Below, piece after piece: positions 20,342-29,154 of a DNA stretch of 64,000 bases. The translations under genes were made by a program, and so were the position numbers. Source of the DNA: Jannaschia sp. S6380 (GTDB lineage Bacteria > Pseudomonadota > Alphaproteobacteria > Rhodobacterales > Rhodobacteraceae); assembly GCF_023015695.1 (NCBI RefSeq), contig NZ_JALKAS010000001.1, forward strand, positions 620,001-684,000, in the 5' to 3' direction. The stretch's first letter is position 1. Every line of letters starts with the position of its first letter. The notes under the pieces were generated by a model. The model did not search any database. It was given only the letters and a program-made list of their open reading frames with translations, and was not told the DNA's origin.

Positions 20342-20376
20342 GCGGCGCCAGGATTTTGACCCTGGCGCCGCCTTTT
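20342..20376 (-). terminator. terminator after tsf (possibly bidirectional)
   Basis: GCGGCGCCAGG (20342-20352) and CCTGGCGCCGC (20361-20371) make a perfect 11-bp stem with an 8-base loop. On the minus strand the stem is preceded by AAAAG and followed by ATTCGTTT, a weak U-rich tail. On the plus strand CTTTT follows. It lies 24 bases beyond the tsf stop and could end transcription from both sides. Confidence 0.7.
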
Positions 20377-20394
20377 CGGTACGTCTGACCTGCG

Positions 20395-21270
20395 TCAGCC
20401 CTGAGCGGCCTTGGCAACCTCGGCCGCGAAATCTTCCTGGACCTTCTCGATGCCTTCCCCGACCTCAAGCCGGACGAAGCCCGTCACCTCGACGCCGGCC
20501 TCTTCCGCGGCCTGGGCCACGGTCAGGTCGGGATTGACGACGAATTGCTGGTTCAGAAGCGTGACCTCGGCCATGTACTTCTTCATCCGGCCCTCGATCA
20601 TCTTCTCGATCACCTGCTCGGGCTTGCCGCTCTCGCGGGCGATGTCGATCTGAACCTGACGCTCCTTGTCGACGATCGCGGCATCCAGATCAGCCTCGGA
20701 CAGCGCGGCCGGGTTGGCCGCCGCGACATGCATCGCGACCTGCTTGCCGAAGGCATCGTTTTCCGCCGACAGCGCGACCAGCACGCCGATCTTGCCCATG
20801 CCGGGGGCGGCGGCGTTGTGGACATAGGTCACGACCGACTTGCCCGACAGATGCTCCATCCGGCGGATGGCCATATTCTCGCCGATGGTGGCGATCTTGT
20901 CGGTCAGGATGTTCTCGACCGTCTTGCCGTCGATCTCCGCCGCTTTCAGCGCGTCGACATCGCTGACGTTCAACGCGGCCTTGGCGAAATCCGAGACCAT
21001 CTTCTGGAAGTCGGCGTTCTTGGCGACGAAATCCGTCTCGGAATTGACTTCGAGCGCGACGGCATAGCCGCCCTCGACGGCAACGGCCACCAGGCCCTCG
21101 GCCGCGGTCCGGCCGGATTTCTTGGCAGCCTTGGCAAGGCCCTTGGTGCGCAGCCAGTCGACGGCGGCTTCCATGTCGCCATCGGTCTCGGTCAGCGCCT
21201 TCTTGGCGTCCATCATGCCCGCGCCGGTCGTGTCGCGCAGTTCCTTCACCTGTGCAGCGGTGATCGCCAT
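20395..21270 (-). CDS. tsf: translation elongation factor Ts
   Basis: Guanine-nucleotide exchange factor for EF-Tu, 291 residues. The N-terminal UBA-like region is complete ([26 protein letters not shown]), followed by the core with [12 protein letters not shown] near residue 80. The C-terminal end [21 protein letters not shown] is typical. AAGGAG on the minus strand lies 7 bases before the ATG. It is downstream of rpsB in the usual rpsB-tsf operon, with a hairpin between the two genes. Confidence 0.97.
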   Translation of the reverse strand: MAITAAQVKELRDTTGAGMMDAKKALTETDGDMEAAVDWLRTKGLAKAAKKSGRTAAEGLVAVAVEGGYAVALEVNSETDFVAKNADFQKMVSDFAKAALNVSDVDALKAAEIDGKTVENILTDKIATIGENMAIRRMEHLSGKSVVTYVHNAAAPGMGKIGVLVALSAENDAFGKQVAMHVAAANPAALSEADLDAAIVDKERQVQIDIARESGKPEQVIEKMIEGRMKKYMAEVTLLNQQFVVNPDLTVAQAAEEAGVEVTGFVRLEVGEGIEKVQEDFAAEVAKAAQG

Positions 21271-21297
21271 GGTCCTGTCTCCTTGAAAATCAGATCT

Positions 21298-21321
21298 GGG
21301 CGCGGCCCGACGACCGCGCCC
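21298..21321 (-). other. hairpin between rpsB and tsf
   Basis: GGGCGCGG (21298-21305) pairs with CCGCGCCC (21314-21321) around an 8-base loop. No clear U-run follows before the tsf ribosome-binding site. It may be a partial terminator or processing site that sets the S2 to EF-Ts ratio, as intercistronic hairpins in rpsB-tsf operons often do (role inferred). Confidence 0.5.
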
Positions 21322-21345
21322 GATAGCCGTTCCGCGGCGAAGGCC

Positions 21346-22155
21346 TCAGGCCTCGGCCGGGGCTTCCTCGGCGGGGGCGTCGCCCTCGGGCTCCACGGCT
21401 TCGCCGGGATCGACGTTCTCGTCCACACCCTCTTCCATGGCGCCAATATCGACGCCGGCGGCGCCCAGCTGCGCCGACATGCCGTCGAGCGCCGCGCGCG
21501 CAACGAGGTCGCAGTAGAGCGCGATCGCACGTGCCGCATCGTCATTGCCCGGAATGATGTAGTCCACGCCGTCGGGCGAGCAGTTGGTGTCGACGACGGC
21601 CACGACCGGGATGCCCAGTTTCTTGGCTTCAGCGATGGCCAAGTCTTCCTTGTTGACGTCGATCACGAACAGGAGGTCCGGCAGGCCGCCCATCTCGCGG
21701 ATGCCGCCCAGCGATGCCTGCAGCTTCTGCTGGTCACGCTCCATGCCGAGGCGTTCCTTCTTGGTCAGGCCCTCGAACCCGGTATCCATCGCTTCGTCGA
21801 TCGACTTCAGACGGTTGATCGAGTTCGATACCGTCTTCCAGTTGGTCAGCGTGCCGCCCAGCCAGCGGTGGTTCATGTAATACTGCGCACAACGCTCGGC
21901 CGCCTCGGCGACGGGTTTCTGCGCCTGGCGCTTGGTGCCCACGAACAGCACGCGACCGCCGCGGGCGACGGTGTCGCGGACGGCCTGAAGCGCTTGGTCG
22001 AGCATGGGGACGGTCTGGGTCAGATCCATGATGTGAATCCCGTTCTTGGCACCGTAGATGTACGGGCCCATGCGGGGATTCCAGCGCTGGGTCTGGTGGC
22101 CGAAGTGAACGCCCGCTTCGAGAAGCTGACGCAGAGAGAAATCAGGCAATGCCAT
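21346..22155 (-). CDS. rpsB: 30S ribosomal protein S2
   Basis: Small-subunit protein of 269 residues. The N terminus [22 protein letters not shown] and the segments [15 protein letters not shown] and [24 protein letters not shown] are diagnostic. The C-terminal 45 residues form an acidic, Ala/Glu/Pro-rich tail, as in other alphaproteobacteria. It is transcribed with tsf. S2 represses its own operon in E. coli; whether that holds here is unknown. Confidence 0.97.
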   Translation of the reverse strand: MALPDFSLRQLLEAGVHFGHQTQRWNPRMGPYIYGAKNGIHIMDLTQTVPMLDQALQAVRDTVARGGRVLFVGTKRQAQKPVAEAAERCAQYYMNHRWLGGTLTNWKTVSNSINRLKSIDEAMDTGFEGLTKKERLGMERDQQKLQASLGGIREMGGLPDLLFVIDVNKEDLAIAEAKKLGIPVVAVVDTNCSPDGVDYIIPGNDDAARAIALYCDLVARAALDGMSAQLGAAGVDIGAMEEGVDENVDPGEAVEPEGDAPAEEAPAEA

Positions 22156-22271
22156 CCTGTTGATACCTTTCCGGTTTCGATCCTCGGCGAGGGATCAGAG
22201 CCTGGGCTCAACCGGTGGACCGTCGGGGGATGTCTCCCCCCGGGGCCCGCCCTCGCCTGTGAAGTGCGCGC

Positions 22272-22300
22272 GTCCTAGGCCATCGAAGGACGCGCTGCAA
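22272..22300 (-). promoter_or_regulatory. candidate rpsB promoter and structured leader
   Basis: On the minus strand TTGCAG (22300-22295) and TAGGAC (22277-22272) are separated by 17 bases, a plausible housekeeping promoter about 110 bases before the rpsB start. The same TAGGAC hexamer occurs before ispDF. The leader contains a GGGGGA/TCCCCC hairpin (22225-22240) that could take part in S2 autoregulation. Elements are seen; activity is inferred. Confidence 0.4.
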
Positions 22301-22357
22301 GCCGTAATGCGCATGTATCGGCTGCGTCCGACCCGCGCATGCGGGGGCCGGATGCGG

Positions 22358-22915
22358 TCAGGGGATGATGCGGCTGTATTTCTGCCCTTCGAGCGAGGCA
22401 CCTGCCAGCAGGCCCGCCTGGCCGAAGATTACCGCGATCACCGGCGTCAGCAGCGAGGTCGTGTCGGTCGTGATCGCGCGCGCATTGGACGAGACCGCGT
22501 ATTCCAGATCCGCGCCCGCGGTCCAACCCGGCGAGGTGCGGAAGTTCATCAGCGCGGGCTGCGTCATGAAGAACAGGGCGTGGCTGTACTGCTGGCCACC
22601 TGCCTGCAAACCGAAGGACAGCTCGCTGGTGGAATAGTAATCGACGGTAACATCGTCGATCCGCAGCGCACCACGGCCATAGGCGCCGCCAAGGCCGAAG
22701 CCGGCCTCGGTCACGACGGGCATCATCAGGATCCCGGCGGCCTTGCCGGCCAGGACCTGCGTATCCGGCAAGGTGGCGTACATGAAGTTGAAGGCGGCGT
22801 CAACGCGCCCGTCGATGCGTTCAGCGCCGGCACTGCCGACACCATTGCCACAGGCGGTGACGGCTGCGGTTGTCGAAGCCGCCGCGAGAAAGCGGCGACG
22901 CGTGAATGCGGTCAT
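22358..22915 (-). CDS. SYLF (YSC84) domain lipoprotein with Tat-type signal
   Basis: A 185-residue lipid-binding SYLF-domain protein. The N terminus MTAFTRRRFLAAAS carries a twin-arginine motif, and VTAC near residue 22 is a lipobox, so it should be exported by Tat and lipid-anchored. The SYLF core follows (KAAGILMMPVVTEAGFGLGGAYGRGAL; SELSFGLQAGGQQYSHALFFM). The ATG at 22915 is chosen because it begins the signal sequence; 24 upstream codons in frame look non-coding. Bacterial SYLF proteins are poorly characterised; an envelope or lipid role is likely. Confidence 0.88.
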   Translation of the reverse strand: MTAFTRRRFLAAASTTAAVTACGNGVGSAGAERIDGRVDAAFNFMYATLPDTQVLAGKAAGILMMPVVTEAGFGLGGAYGRGALRIDDVTVDYYSTSELSFGLQAGGQQYSHALFFMTQPALMNFRTSPGWTAGADLEYAVSSNARAITTDTTSLLTPVIAVIFGQAGLLAGASLEGQKYSRIIP

Positions 22916-23017
22916 GGGGTCTGTCCTGTCCAAAGTCTGCTCATAAGCCGAGGTCTGACGCCCCGGTCTGCGCGGGCAGGATAGCAAGGGGGGGCGAAGC
23001 TGTCACGTGGGGAATGC

Positions 23018-23058
23018 GGGGTGGGTGTCGGGTTGTGGGTGGGTGGTGGGTTTGCGGG
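23018..23058 (+). other. G-quadruplex-forming tract
   Basis: Seven runs of three or four G (starting at 23018, 23023, 23030, 23037, 23041, 23048 and 23056) are separated by loops of 1 to 5 bases, which exceeds the usual four-run quadruplex pattern. A further G7 run lies at 22988-22994 and G4 at 23009-23012. The tract is on the coding strand about 100 bases before the LysE gene at 23156, in the gap between two divergent genes. AT-rich DNA follows it (23100-23155). Confidence 0.65.
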
Positions 23059-23155
23059 ACGGCGCTGCCTCTCGTCGTTTATTTCCGAAAGGCTGCTTTT
23101 CCCCGAATGCATTTGTCATATCGTTAAGTAACTGAGTTCACATACCGAGGTTCCT

Positions 23156-23797
23156 ATGCTCGATACGACTGGCTTGGCTGCGATCCTTGCCGCCTTCTTT
23201 ATCGTCGCCGTATCTCCAGGCCCCGCGACGCTCGCCGTCAGCACGGTATCGGCCGCTTCCGGGCGTCGCAGCGGAATGCTATTCGGATTTGGGTTGGGTG
23301 CTGGGCTCGCATTCTGGGGCCTGGTGGCTGCAACTGGGCTGGGCGCGATGCTGCAAGCAACAACATACTTCCTGGCCATAATCAAAGTTGCGGGCGGGCT
23401 CTATCTCTTATGGCTAGCCATCGGGTCGGCTCGCTCCGCATTTCGTTGCAACGCGCTCTCCGACGATCCTGCTGACGGAAAGAACGCGATCAATGAAGGT
23501 CGCTGGTTCGTGCGCGGACTTATCCTGAACCTATCGAATCCAAAGGCCGTTATTGCGTGGATGGCGGCATTGTCTGTCGGCATGGGTGCTGAGAGTGGTT
23601 GGTTTGGCATCGCCGTTGCGACCGGAGCCTGCGCAGTCATCGGGTTTGCGATCTACACTGCCTACGCAGCAGCTTTTTCCATGTCTGCCGTCAGGCGTAC
23701 CTATACCCGTGTTCGGCGTCAGGTTGATGGAGCGGTCGCCGCGCTTTTTGCTGTCGCCGGACTAAGACTTCTCCGTTCGGCCTTCTCGCGAGTTTAG
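23156..23797 (+). CDS. LysE family translocator (lower-GC gene)
   Basis: Inner-membrane exporter of 213 residues with the LysE/RhtB signature VSPGPATLAV at about 19-28, helices spread along its length, and LILNLSNPKAVIAWMAAL near residue 125. I count about 60% GC across the gene, against clearly higher values in its neighbours, and the codons are more mixed. With the AT-rich promoter and G-rich tract before it, this suggests recent acquisition. GAGG lies about 9 bases before the ATG. The substrate is unknown. Confidence 0.87.
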   Translation: MLDTTGLAAILAAFFIVAVSPGPATLAVSTVSAASGRRSGMLFGFGLGAGLAFWGLVAATGLGAMLQATTYFLAIIKVAGGLYLLWLAIGSARSAFRCNALSDDPADGKNAINEGRWFVRGLILNLSNPKAVIAWMAALSVGMGAESGWFGIAVATGACAVIGFAIYTAYAAAFSMSAVRRTYTRVRRQVDGAVAALFAVAGLRLLRSAFSRV

Positions 23798-23905
23798 CGA
23801 CGATCCGAATCTCGTTGCATTCGTTTCATCGCCAAAGCAGTCGTTCGTGCCAACCGCAGCATCTGTTAATTTGGGCTCAAAACCGGACCCCCGCCCCCGC
23901 CTCCC

Positions 23906-25309
23906 CTACCCGTTCCCCCACGGATCATCGGACCGGTCGCGATCGGGGCCATCCCGCGCAATCCGTAGGCCGTCGGGCGCGACGTCCGGGAAGGCGCCGG
24001 CGAACCGGGCAGCTTGTCGTGCCGTCCAGCGGAGGGTGAATTGGGTGCCGTCGTCGGACGGCATCTCGGCCAAGACCGCGCCCTCCTCGTGCAGCCAGGC
24101 GCGGGCGCGGCCGGCGGCGAAGGGAAGTGTCAGCGCGGTCTCGGTCAGGGTTTCGGTCAGGTCGTCGGCCGCGCGGTCCAGAAGCGCGTCGAGCCCCTGC
24201 CCCGTCAGCGCCGACCCCAGATAGACGTCGTCGCGACGGGCGGCGAGGTTGCCGACCGTCTCCGCCGCGTCGGGCGGCAGCGCGTCGGCCTTGTTCCACA
24301 TCTCGATCCGGGGGATGTCCGTGTCGACGCCCAGACCTTCGAGGATGGTCTCGACATCGTGGGCCTGTTCCTCGGTCTCGGGGTGGCTGATGTCGCGAAC
24401 GTGTACGATCAGGTCGGCATCCAGCACCTCCTCCAGCGTGGCGCGGAAGGCGGCGACCAGTTGCGTCGGCAGGTCGGAGATGAAGCCCACCGTGTCCGAC
24501 AGGATGACGTTGAGCCCGTGCGGCAGTTCGACCGCGCGCATGGTGGGGTCGAGCGTGGCGAAGAGCATGTCCTTGGCCATCACATCCGCCCCGGTCAGGC
24601 GGTTGAAGAGCGTGGATTTGCCCGCATTGGTGTAACCCACGAGCGCCACCACCGGATAGGGCACCTTGGCACGCGCGGCGCGGTGCAATTCGCGGGTCTT
24701 GGCGACCTTGCCCAGCTGGCGGCGCAGCTTGGTCATCTGTTCGTCGATGGCACGGCGGTCGGCCTCGATCTGGGTCTCGCCGGGACCGCCGACGAAGCCG
24801 AGGCCGCCGCGCTGCCGCTCCAAATGGGTCCAGGCACGGACGAGGCGCGTGCGCTGATAGCTGAGCGCGGCCAGTTCGACCTGCAGCACGCCCTCGCGGG
24901 TGGCGGCGCGATCGGCGAAGATTTCGAGGATCAGGCCGGTGCGGTCCAGCAGCTTGACCTTCCAGGCCTTCTCAAGGTTGCGCTGCTGGACGGGGGTGAC
25001 GGCACCGTCGATCAGGACCAACTCGATTTCGTCGCCCTCGATCCGGGCGCGAAGTTCGTCGACCTTGCCGGACCCGAACAGCATGCCGGGATGGGGGCGC
25101 GGCAGGCGCACGATATCGCCGCCCGCGACCTCCAGCCCCGGCAGGGCATGGGCGAGCGAGATCGCCTCCTCCAGCGCGCGGCGGGGATCGCGGCCGGTGC
25201 GGTCGCCGGCGCGGGTGTCGGGATGCAGGACGAGCGCGCGGGTCGGGCGCGCCTCGGTCGAATGCGTGTTGTCAGGTGGATTCGACAGCCGCTTCTTCCC
25301 CGCCATCAT
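23906..25309 (-). CDS. hflX: GTPase HflX
   Basis: Ribosome-associated GTPase of 467 residues, known in E. coli to rescue stalled or heat-damaged ribosomes. The N-terminal HflX domain has [15 protein letters not shown] and the [11 protein letters not shown] linker (172-182). The G domain has GYTNAGKS near 225, [10 protein letters not shown] and NKAD. The GTP domain is followed by about 90 residues of C-terminal domain. The start overlaps the end of hfq by 38 bases; the second codon is also ATG and could be used. The hfq-hflX order is widely conserved. Confidence 0.95.
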   Translation of the reverse strand: MMAGKKRLSNPPDNTHSTEARPTRALVLHPDTRAGDRTGRDPRRALEEAISLAHALPGLEVAGGDIVRLPRPHPGMLFGSGKVDELRARIEGDEIELVLIDGAVTPVQQRNLEKAWKVKLLDRTGLILEIFADRAATREGVLQVELAALSYQRTRLVRAWTHLERQRGGLGFVGGPGETQIEADRRAIDEQMTKLRRQLGKVAKTRELHRAARAKVPYPVVALVGYTNAGKSTLFNRLTGADVMAKDMLFATLDPTMRAVELPHGLNVILSDTVGFISDLPTQLVAAFRATLEEVLDADLIVHVRDISHPETEEQAHDVETILEGLGVDTDIPRIEMWNKADALPPDAAETVGNLAARRDDVYLGSALTGQGLDALLDRAADDLTETLTETALTLPFAAGRARAWLHEEGAVLAEMPSDDGTQFTLRWTARQAARFAGAFPDVAPDGLRIARDGPDRDRSDDPWGNG

Positions 25310-25526
25310 AGAGCTGGATCGGCTGCGCGGGCATGACGGTGGAAATCGCGCTCTTGTAGACGAGCTGGGACTGACCGTCGCGGCGCAGCAGGACGCAGAA
25401 ATTGTCGAACCAGGTGATGACGCCCTGCAGCTTGACGCCGTTGATCAGGAAGATCGTCACCGGCACCTTCTGCTTGCGGACCTGATTGAGAAAGGCGTCC
25501 TGAAGGTTCTGCTTGTCCGTTGCCAT
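25272..25526 (-). CDS. hfq: RNA chaperone Hfq
   Basis: Sm-like RNA chaperone of 84 residues that forms hexamers and pairs small RNAs with messages. [29 protein letters not shown] and the Sm2 motif region [10 protein letters not shown] are present. Length and sequence fit alphaproteobacterial Hfq, with only a short C-terminal tail. The ATG at 25526 matches the family start; 17 codons upstream in frame have no support. A heat-shock-like promoter lies about 60 bases upstream. Confidence 0.96.
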   Translation of the reverse strand: MATDKQNLQDAFLNQVRKQKVPVTIFLINGVKLQGVITWFDNFCVLLRRDGQSQLVYKSAISTVMPAQPIQLYDGGEEAAVEST

Positions 25527-25584
25527 GCCGGTATTCCTGTCCACGCGCCCCGTTCGTCGGAGCGATCCTTGTACCACGCCGACT

Positions 25585-25631
25585 TTATGGGGCGCTCACG
25601 GAAAAGTTTCCACCCCTGAAACACATGAAAC
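25585..25631 (-). promoter_or_regulatory. candidate RpoH-type promoter and GAAAC repeats before hfq
   Basis: On the minus strand GTGGAAA (25613-25607) and CCCCATAA (25592-25585) are separated by 14 bases, close to the E. coli sigma-32 pattern CTTGAAA/CCCCATnT. The hfq ATG is about 60 bases downstream. On the plus strand GTTTC (25606-25610) and two TGAAAC copies (25617-25622, 25626-25631) cluster here. E. coli hfq has heat-shock promoters, so the assignment is reasonable but unproven. Confidence 0.45.
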
Positions 25632-25663
25632 TTACGTAGCGTGGCAAGGGGCTGCCGACGCGG

Positions 25664-27184
25664 TCAGTCGCGCCAGAAGTCGGGGTTGAGAAGCGCGATC
25701 AGCGCCAGCGTCTCGAGCCGGCCCAGGACCATGGTGAGCGCGGCGATGATCTTGACCGGATCGGGCAGCGCATTCAGGGCGCCCTGCCCGCCCAGCACCA
25801 TCTCGGCCAGCGGGCCGGTGGTGGTCAGGCAGGCGACGGCAAGGGCCAGCCCGCCCTCGAAATCGAGACCCGCCAGCGTCATCAGCAGCGTGACGCCCGC
25901 GATGGACGTGGCGAAGAGCATGAAGAACACCCACGCCCCCTCGATCCCGCCCTTGGGGATGCGGCCGAGCGCGCCCTTGCCGCCGACGACGGAGCTGGGA
26001 TGCACAAGCAGGTTCATCTCGCGGCGGCCATGTTCGTAGAGGGTATAGATACGCAGCAGCTTGACGCCCCCCGCGGTCGTCGCCACCCCCCCGCCAAAGA
26101 CCGCCAGCCCCAGCAGCAGAACGGTGGGCGTGCCCAGGCCCGACCAGTCCTGTGCCTGTTGCCAGTGCGCGCTTTCGAACCCGGTGGTGGTGAGGAAGGA
26201 CAGAACCGTGAAGGCCGATCCCCAGAGCGCGCCGAACGCGGCGCCGGTATCGGCGATGGCGTCGACCTCGAACGCGCCGATCCAGTGGCGGGCGAACAGC
26301 GCGGCGGTCACGACGAGGACGATCAGGCCGGCGATCCGCAGCTCGCGATCGCGGCCGAGGTTCCGGATGCGTTCGGCGTTCATGTCGGTGGTGAAGGTCT
26401 GCCGGCTGAGCGCGAAGACCAGGAACAGCGCGACGGCCATCTCGCCCGGGATGGCGGCGGCACTGTCGGCCAGGCCGGTCCCGTCCGTGATGCCCGAAGT
26501 GGACAGGGTCGACATCGCGTGGATCAGGGCCGTGGTGCCGCCCTCGCCCAGCCAGACGAGGATCCCCCACAGAAGGAAGGTCAGCGCGACATAGGTGGGC
26601 AGCAGCGCCTGGACGGCGCGCACCACGCGCATTTCGGGATCGGCGGTGCGGTCGCGCGTGCGATCGGGGTCGAGGCCGGGCCGGATGGAGGGGTTGCCCT
26701 CCGACACCTCGAACCCGCCGAGGTTGAGCGGCGCCAGGATAGCGATGGCCGCGACCCAGACGACCAACCCGCCCTGCCAGGCGACCATGGCGCGCCAGAG
26801 ATGCACGCTCTCGCCCAGGCGTTCGGGGGCGTAGAGGCTGCCGCCGGTGGTGGTCATGGCGGCGACCATCTCGACATAGGTATTCAGGAACCGCGTGTCG
26901 GCCACGATCTGCCAGAGCGGAAGTGCCGCCATCGCGGGCAGGACGGTGAAGGCGGCGAAAAGCGCCAGCAGATGGCTGCGCGTTACGTTGGACGAGGCAC
27001 GGCGCGCCGTCGCCACGCCCAGCGCCGCCAGAAGCGCCAGGAGGAGCGTGGCCGAATAAAAGAAGGCGCGTGCCTCGGCATGGGCGTCCGTCACCGAGGC
27101 ATGGATGGCAGGCAGGTACATCGACGCCGCCAGCGTGCCTGCCAGCAGAACGGGAAGCGGCACGCGGCGCAGCGGGCCGGTCAT
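25664..27184 (-). CDS. trkH: potassium uptake protein TrkH
   Basis: Membrane channel subunit of a Trk potassium system, 506 residues. There are about ten to twelve hydrophobic helices. Four pore-loop segments can be seen: AAMTTTGGSLYA, MSTLSTSGITDG, FLTTTGFE and ACLTTTGPLAE, each carrying the filter-like Thr-Thr/Ser-Gly. It lies 46 bases downstream of trkA and is probably cotranscribed. The filter glycines indicate a working K+ pathway; a Na+/K+ mode cannot be excluded. Confidence 0.93.
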   Translation of the reverse strand: MTGPLRRVPLPVLLAGTLAASMYLPAIHASVTDAHAEARAFFYSATLLLALLAALGVATARRASSNVTRSHLLALFAAFTVLPAMAALPLWQIVADTRFLNTYVEMVAAMTTTGGSLYAPERLGESVHLWRAMVAWQGGLVVWVAAIAILAPLNLGGFEVSEGNPSIRPGLDPDRTRDRTADPEMRVVRAVQALLPTYVALTFLLWGILVWLGEGGTTALIHAMSTLSTSGITDGTGLADSAAAIPGEMAVALFLVFALSRQTFTTDMNAERIRNLGRDRELRIAGLIVLVVTAALFARHWIGAFEVDAIADTGAAFGALWGSAFTVLSFLTTTGFESAHWQQAQDWSGLGTPTVLLLGLAVFGGGVATTAGGVKLLRIYTLYEHGRREMNLLVHPSSVVGGKGALGRIPKGGIEGAWVFFMLFATSIAGVTLLMTLAGLDFEGGLALAVACLTTTGPLAEMVLGGQGALNALPDPVKIIAALTMVLGRLETLALIALLNPDFWRD

Positions 27185-27230
27185 CGCGTGGGACGGGGCG
27201 CCGGCCGGACGGGCATCCGCGGGCGCGGCA

Positions 27231-28613
27231 TCAGAAGAAGTCCACCTGGACCTGCAGGAGGCGCTCGACCTCCGGCACGTCGTCGGACAGCGCGAAGATG
27301 ACGACCACGTCCCCCTCCTCGATCCGCGTCCCGCCTTCGGGTCGGATCACGCGACCGTCGGCCTTGGCGATGGTGCCGACCAGCGCCCCTTCGGGAAAGG
27401 CGATGTCGCGGATCGCGCGGCCGGTCATGGGCGAGGTCGAGAGAACCTGCGCCTCGATCACCTCGGCCTCGGCGTCGCCCACGGAATAGACGTTGCGGAC
27501 CCGCCCGTGGCGCACATGCCGCAGGATCGAGCTGACCGTCGTCTGCCGCGGATTGACATAGGCGTCGATTCCCAGCGGTTCCATCAGGGGAACCAGGGTG
27601 GGGTCGTTGATCAGCGCTATGGTCTTCGAGCAGCCGGCCGCCTTGGCGCGGACGGCCGCCAGCATGTTGGTCTTGTCGTCGTCGGTGACCGTCAGGACGG
27701 CATCGGCGCGTTCGATATTGGCCTCGCGCAGCAACTCGATATCCAACCCGTCGCCGGACAGAACGATCGTTCGCTCCAGCGCCTCGGCGGCGCGTTCGGC
27801 GCATTTGCGGCTGCGTTCGATCATCTTGGCGCGGATGCGTTCGGGCGCGTTCTCCAGCGCCTCGGCCACGGCGAGGCCAACGTTGCCGCCGCCGATGATG
27901 ACGACGCGTTCCTGCTTGCGGACCTTGTGGCCGAAGATCTCCTGCGTGCGGGTCAGGTCGTCGGAATGAGACAGGACGTAGATCTGGTCGCCGGCCTTCA
28001 GCTGGTCGTTCGGATCCGGCGCGAACAGCCGCCCGCCCTCGCGGCGCACGCCGACGACGACGGCGCGCAGGGTGCTGAACAGCTCGCTCAGCTGGCGCAG
28101 CGGCGTGTCGAGGACGGGGCAGTCCTGGTCGAGGAGCAGGCCGATGAACGTGGCGCGCCCCTCGACGAATTCCTCGACGTCGAACGCCTCGGGCGCGCGC
28201 AGGCGGCGCAGGGCGGCCTCGGCCACCTCGCGCTCGGGCGAGATGACGACGTCGATCGGCAGGTGATCGCGCCGGTAGAGGTCCGCACGGACGGCCGACA
28301 GGTAGGATTGCGCGCGCAGACGGGCGATCTTGCGCGGTACGGTGAAGATGGAGTGGGCCACCTGACAGGTGACCATGTTGACCTCGTCAGAATGGGTGGC
28401 CGCGATCAGCATGTCCGCATCCTCGGCCCCCGCGCGTTCGAGGACGTCGGGGTAGGACGCGAAGCCGGTGATGCCCTGCACGTCGAGCGAGTCGGTCGCG
28501 CGGTGCACCAGTTCGGGGTTGTTGTCGACGATGGTGACGTCGTTGCGTTCGCCCGACAGATGGCGGGCGATCTGCCAGCCGACCTGCCCCGCACCGCAGA
28601 TGATGACCTTCAT
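27231..28613 (-). CDS. trkA: Trk system potassium transporter subunit TrkA
   Basis: Cytoplasmic regulatory subunit of 460 residues that binds nucleotides and gates TrkH. Two Rossmann (RCK_N) domains are visible, with VIICGAGQVGWQIARHL at about 3-19 and VVIIGGGNVGLAVAEAL near 233-249, each followed by an RCK_C region. The ATG at 28613 is the family start; the 108 codons upstream in frame lie over the divergent lipoprotein gene and look non-coding. Confidence 0.95.
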   Translation of the reverse strand: MKVIICGAGQVGWQIARHLSGERNDVTIVDNNPELVHRATDSLDVQGITGFASYPDVLERAGAEDADMLIAATHSDEVNMVTCQVAHSIFTVPRKIARLRAQSYLSAVRADLYRRDHLPIDVVISPEREVAEAALRRLRAPEAFDVEEFVEGRATFIGLLLDQDCPVLDTPLRQLSELFSTLRAVVVGVRREGGRLFAPDPNDQLKAGDQIYVLSHSDDLTRTQEIFGHKVRKQERVVIIGGGNVGLAVAEALENAPERIRAKMIERSRKCAERAAEALERTIVLSGDGLDIELLREANIERADAVLTVTDDDKTNMLAAVRAKAAGCSKTIALINDPTLVPLMEPLGIDAYVNPRQTTVSSILRHVRHGRVRNVYSVGDAEAEVIEAQVLSTSPMTGRAIRDIAFPEGALVGTIAKADGRVIRPEGGTRIEEGDVVVIFALSDDVPEVERLLQVQVDFF

Positions 28614-28734
28614 GAAGCGCCCTTCGCGGCCCTGGATCAGACGGTTTGGATAGGCGTGGCGGCGCGGGCGGTCAATGTCCGCACTCGGGCCGGACCGCAT
28701 TGCCGCCGCGCGCCGAGATGCTAGTTTGAGCGTC

Positions 28735-29154
28735 ATGAGATACTTGCTTGCCCTGGTGGCGCTGTCCGCCTGCGCCCCTGCCCCCGACCCCGTCTGGCTG
28801 AAGCCGGGCACGCCCGCCCTGGCGGCGGAGCGGGCGTTCCTGTCCTGCGCCGCCGAAGCGCGTCGCGACTTTCCCGAACGCGATCGGATCGCGACGGCGC
28901 CCCGCGTCGTGCTGGGCGGGCGGGTCTGCGACGGCAATATCTGTCTGGGCGGCTACAACGGCCCCGACATCTATTCCTACGACCGCAACGGGCCCCTGCG
29001 CGAACGGGCGCTGGCCGCCTGCATGGCGGCCGAGGGATACCGGGCCGCCGACCTGCCGGCCTGTCCGTGGGGCGAGGCGACCCTGTTGCAGAGCCAGCCG
29101 TTCGACACGACCGGCCTTTGCGTGATCGACGGGCGGATCGCGGCGCCCTCCTAG
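28735..29154 (+). CDS. small cysteine-rich lipoprotein
   Basis: A 139-residue predicted lipoprotein: signal MRYLLALVALSAC with lipobox LSAC (Cys13). The mature part has seven further cysteines (in LSCAA, RVCDGNIC, AAC, PACPW and GLCV), so disulphide bonds in the periplasm are likely. I do not recognise a named family. It is inserted against the direction of trkA and ntrX, and its last 4 bases overlap the ntrX stop region tail to tail. Confidence 0.75.
   Translation: MRYLLALVALSACAPAPDPVWLKPGTPALAAERAFLSCAAEARRDFPERDRIATAPRVVLGGRVCDGNICLGGYNGPDIYSYDRNGPLRERALAACMAAEGYRAADLPACPWGEATLLQSQPFDTTGLCVIDGRIAAPS

Noticed and set aside
20114..20394. A possible small gene in the gap after luxR (frames near 20244)
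   Set aside because: The frame is Arg/Pro-rich, runs into the tsf gene on the other strand, and has no ribosome-binding site; the gap instead holds inverted repeats and the tsf terminator.
20545..22278. A 577-residue plus-strand frame opposite tsf and rpsB
   Set aside because: Both opposite genes are essential and complete; the frame reads as a composition artefact.
22916..22987. A 24-codon upstream extension of the SYLF lipoprotein
   Set aside because: The ATG at 22915 begins a complete twin-arginine lipoprotein signal; an extension would bury it.
23798..23905. A terminator or small RNA between the LysE gene and hflX
   Set aside because: The gap has no stable stem followed by a U-run and no promoter-like pair of hexamers.
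28614..28937. A 108-residue N-terminal extension of trkA
   Set aside because: It crosses the divergent lipoprotein gene and the family begins at the ATG at 28613 with the first Rossmann motif.
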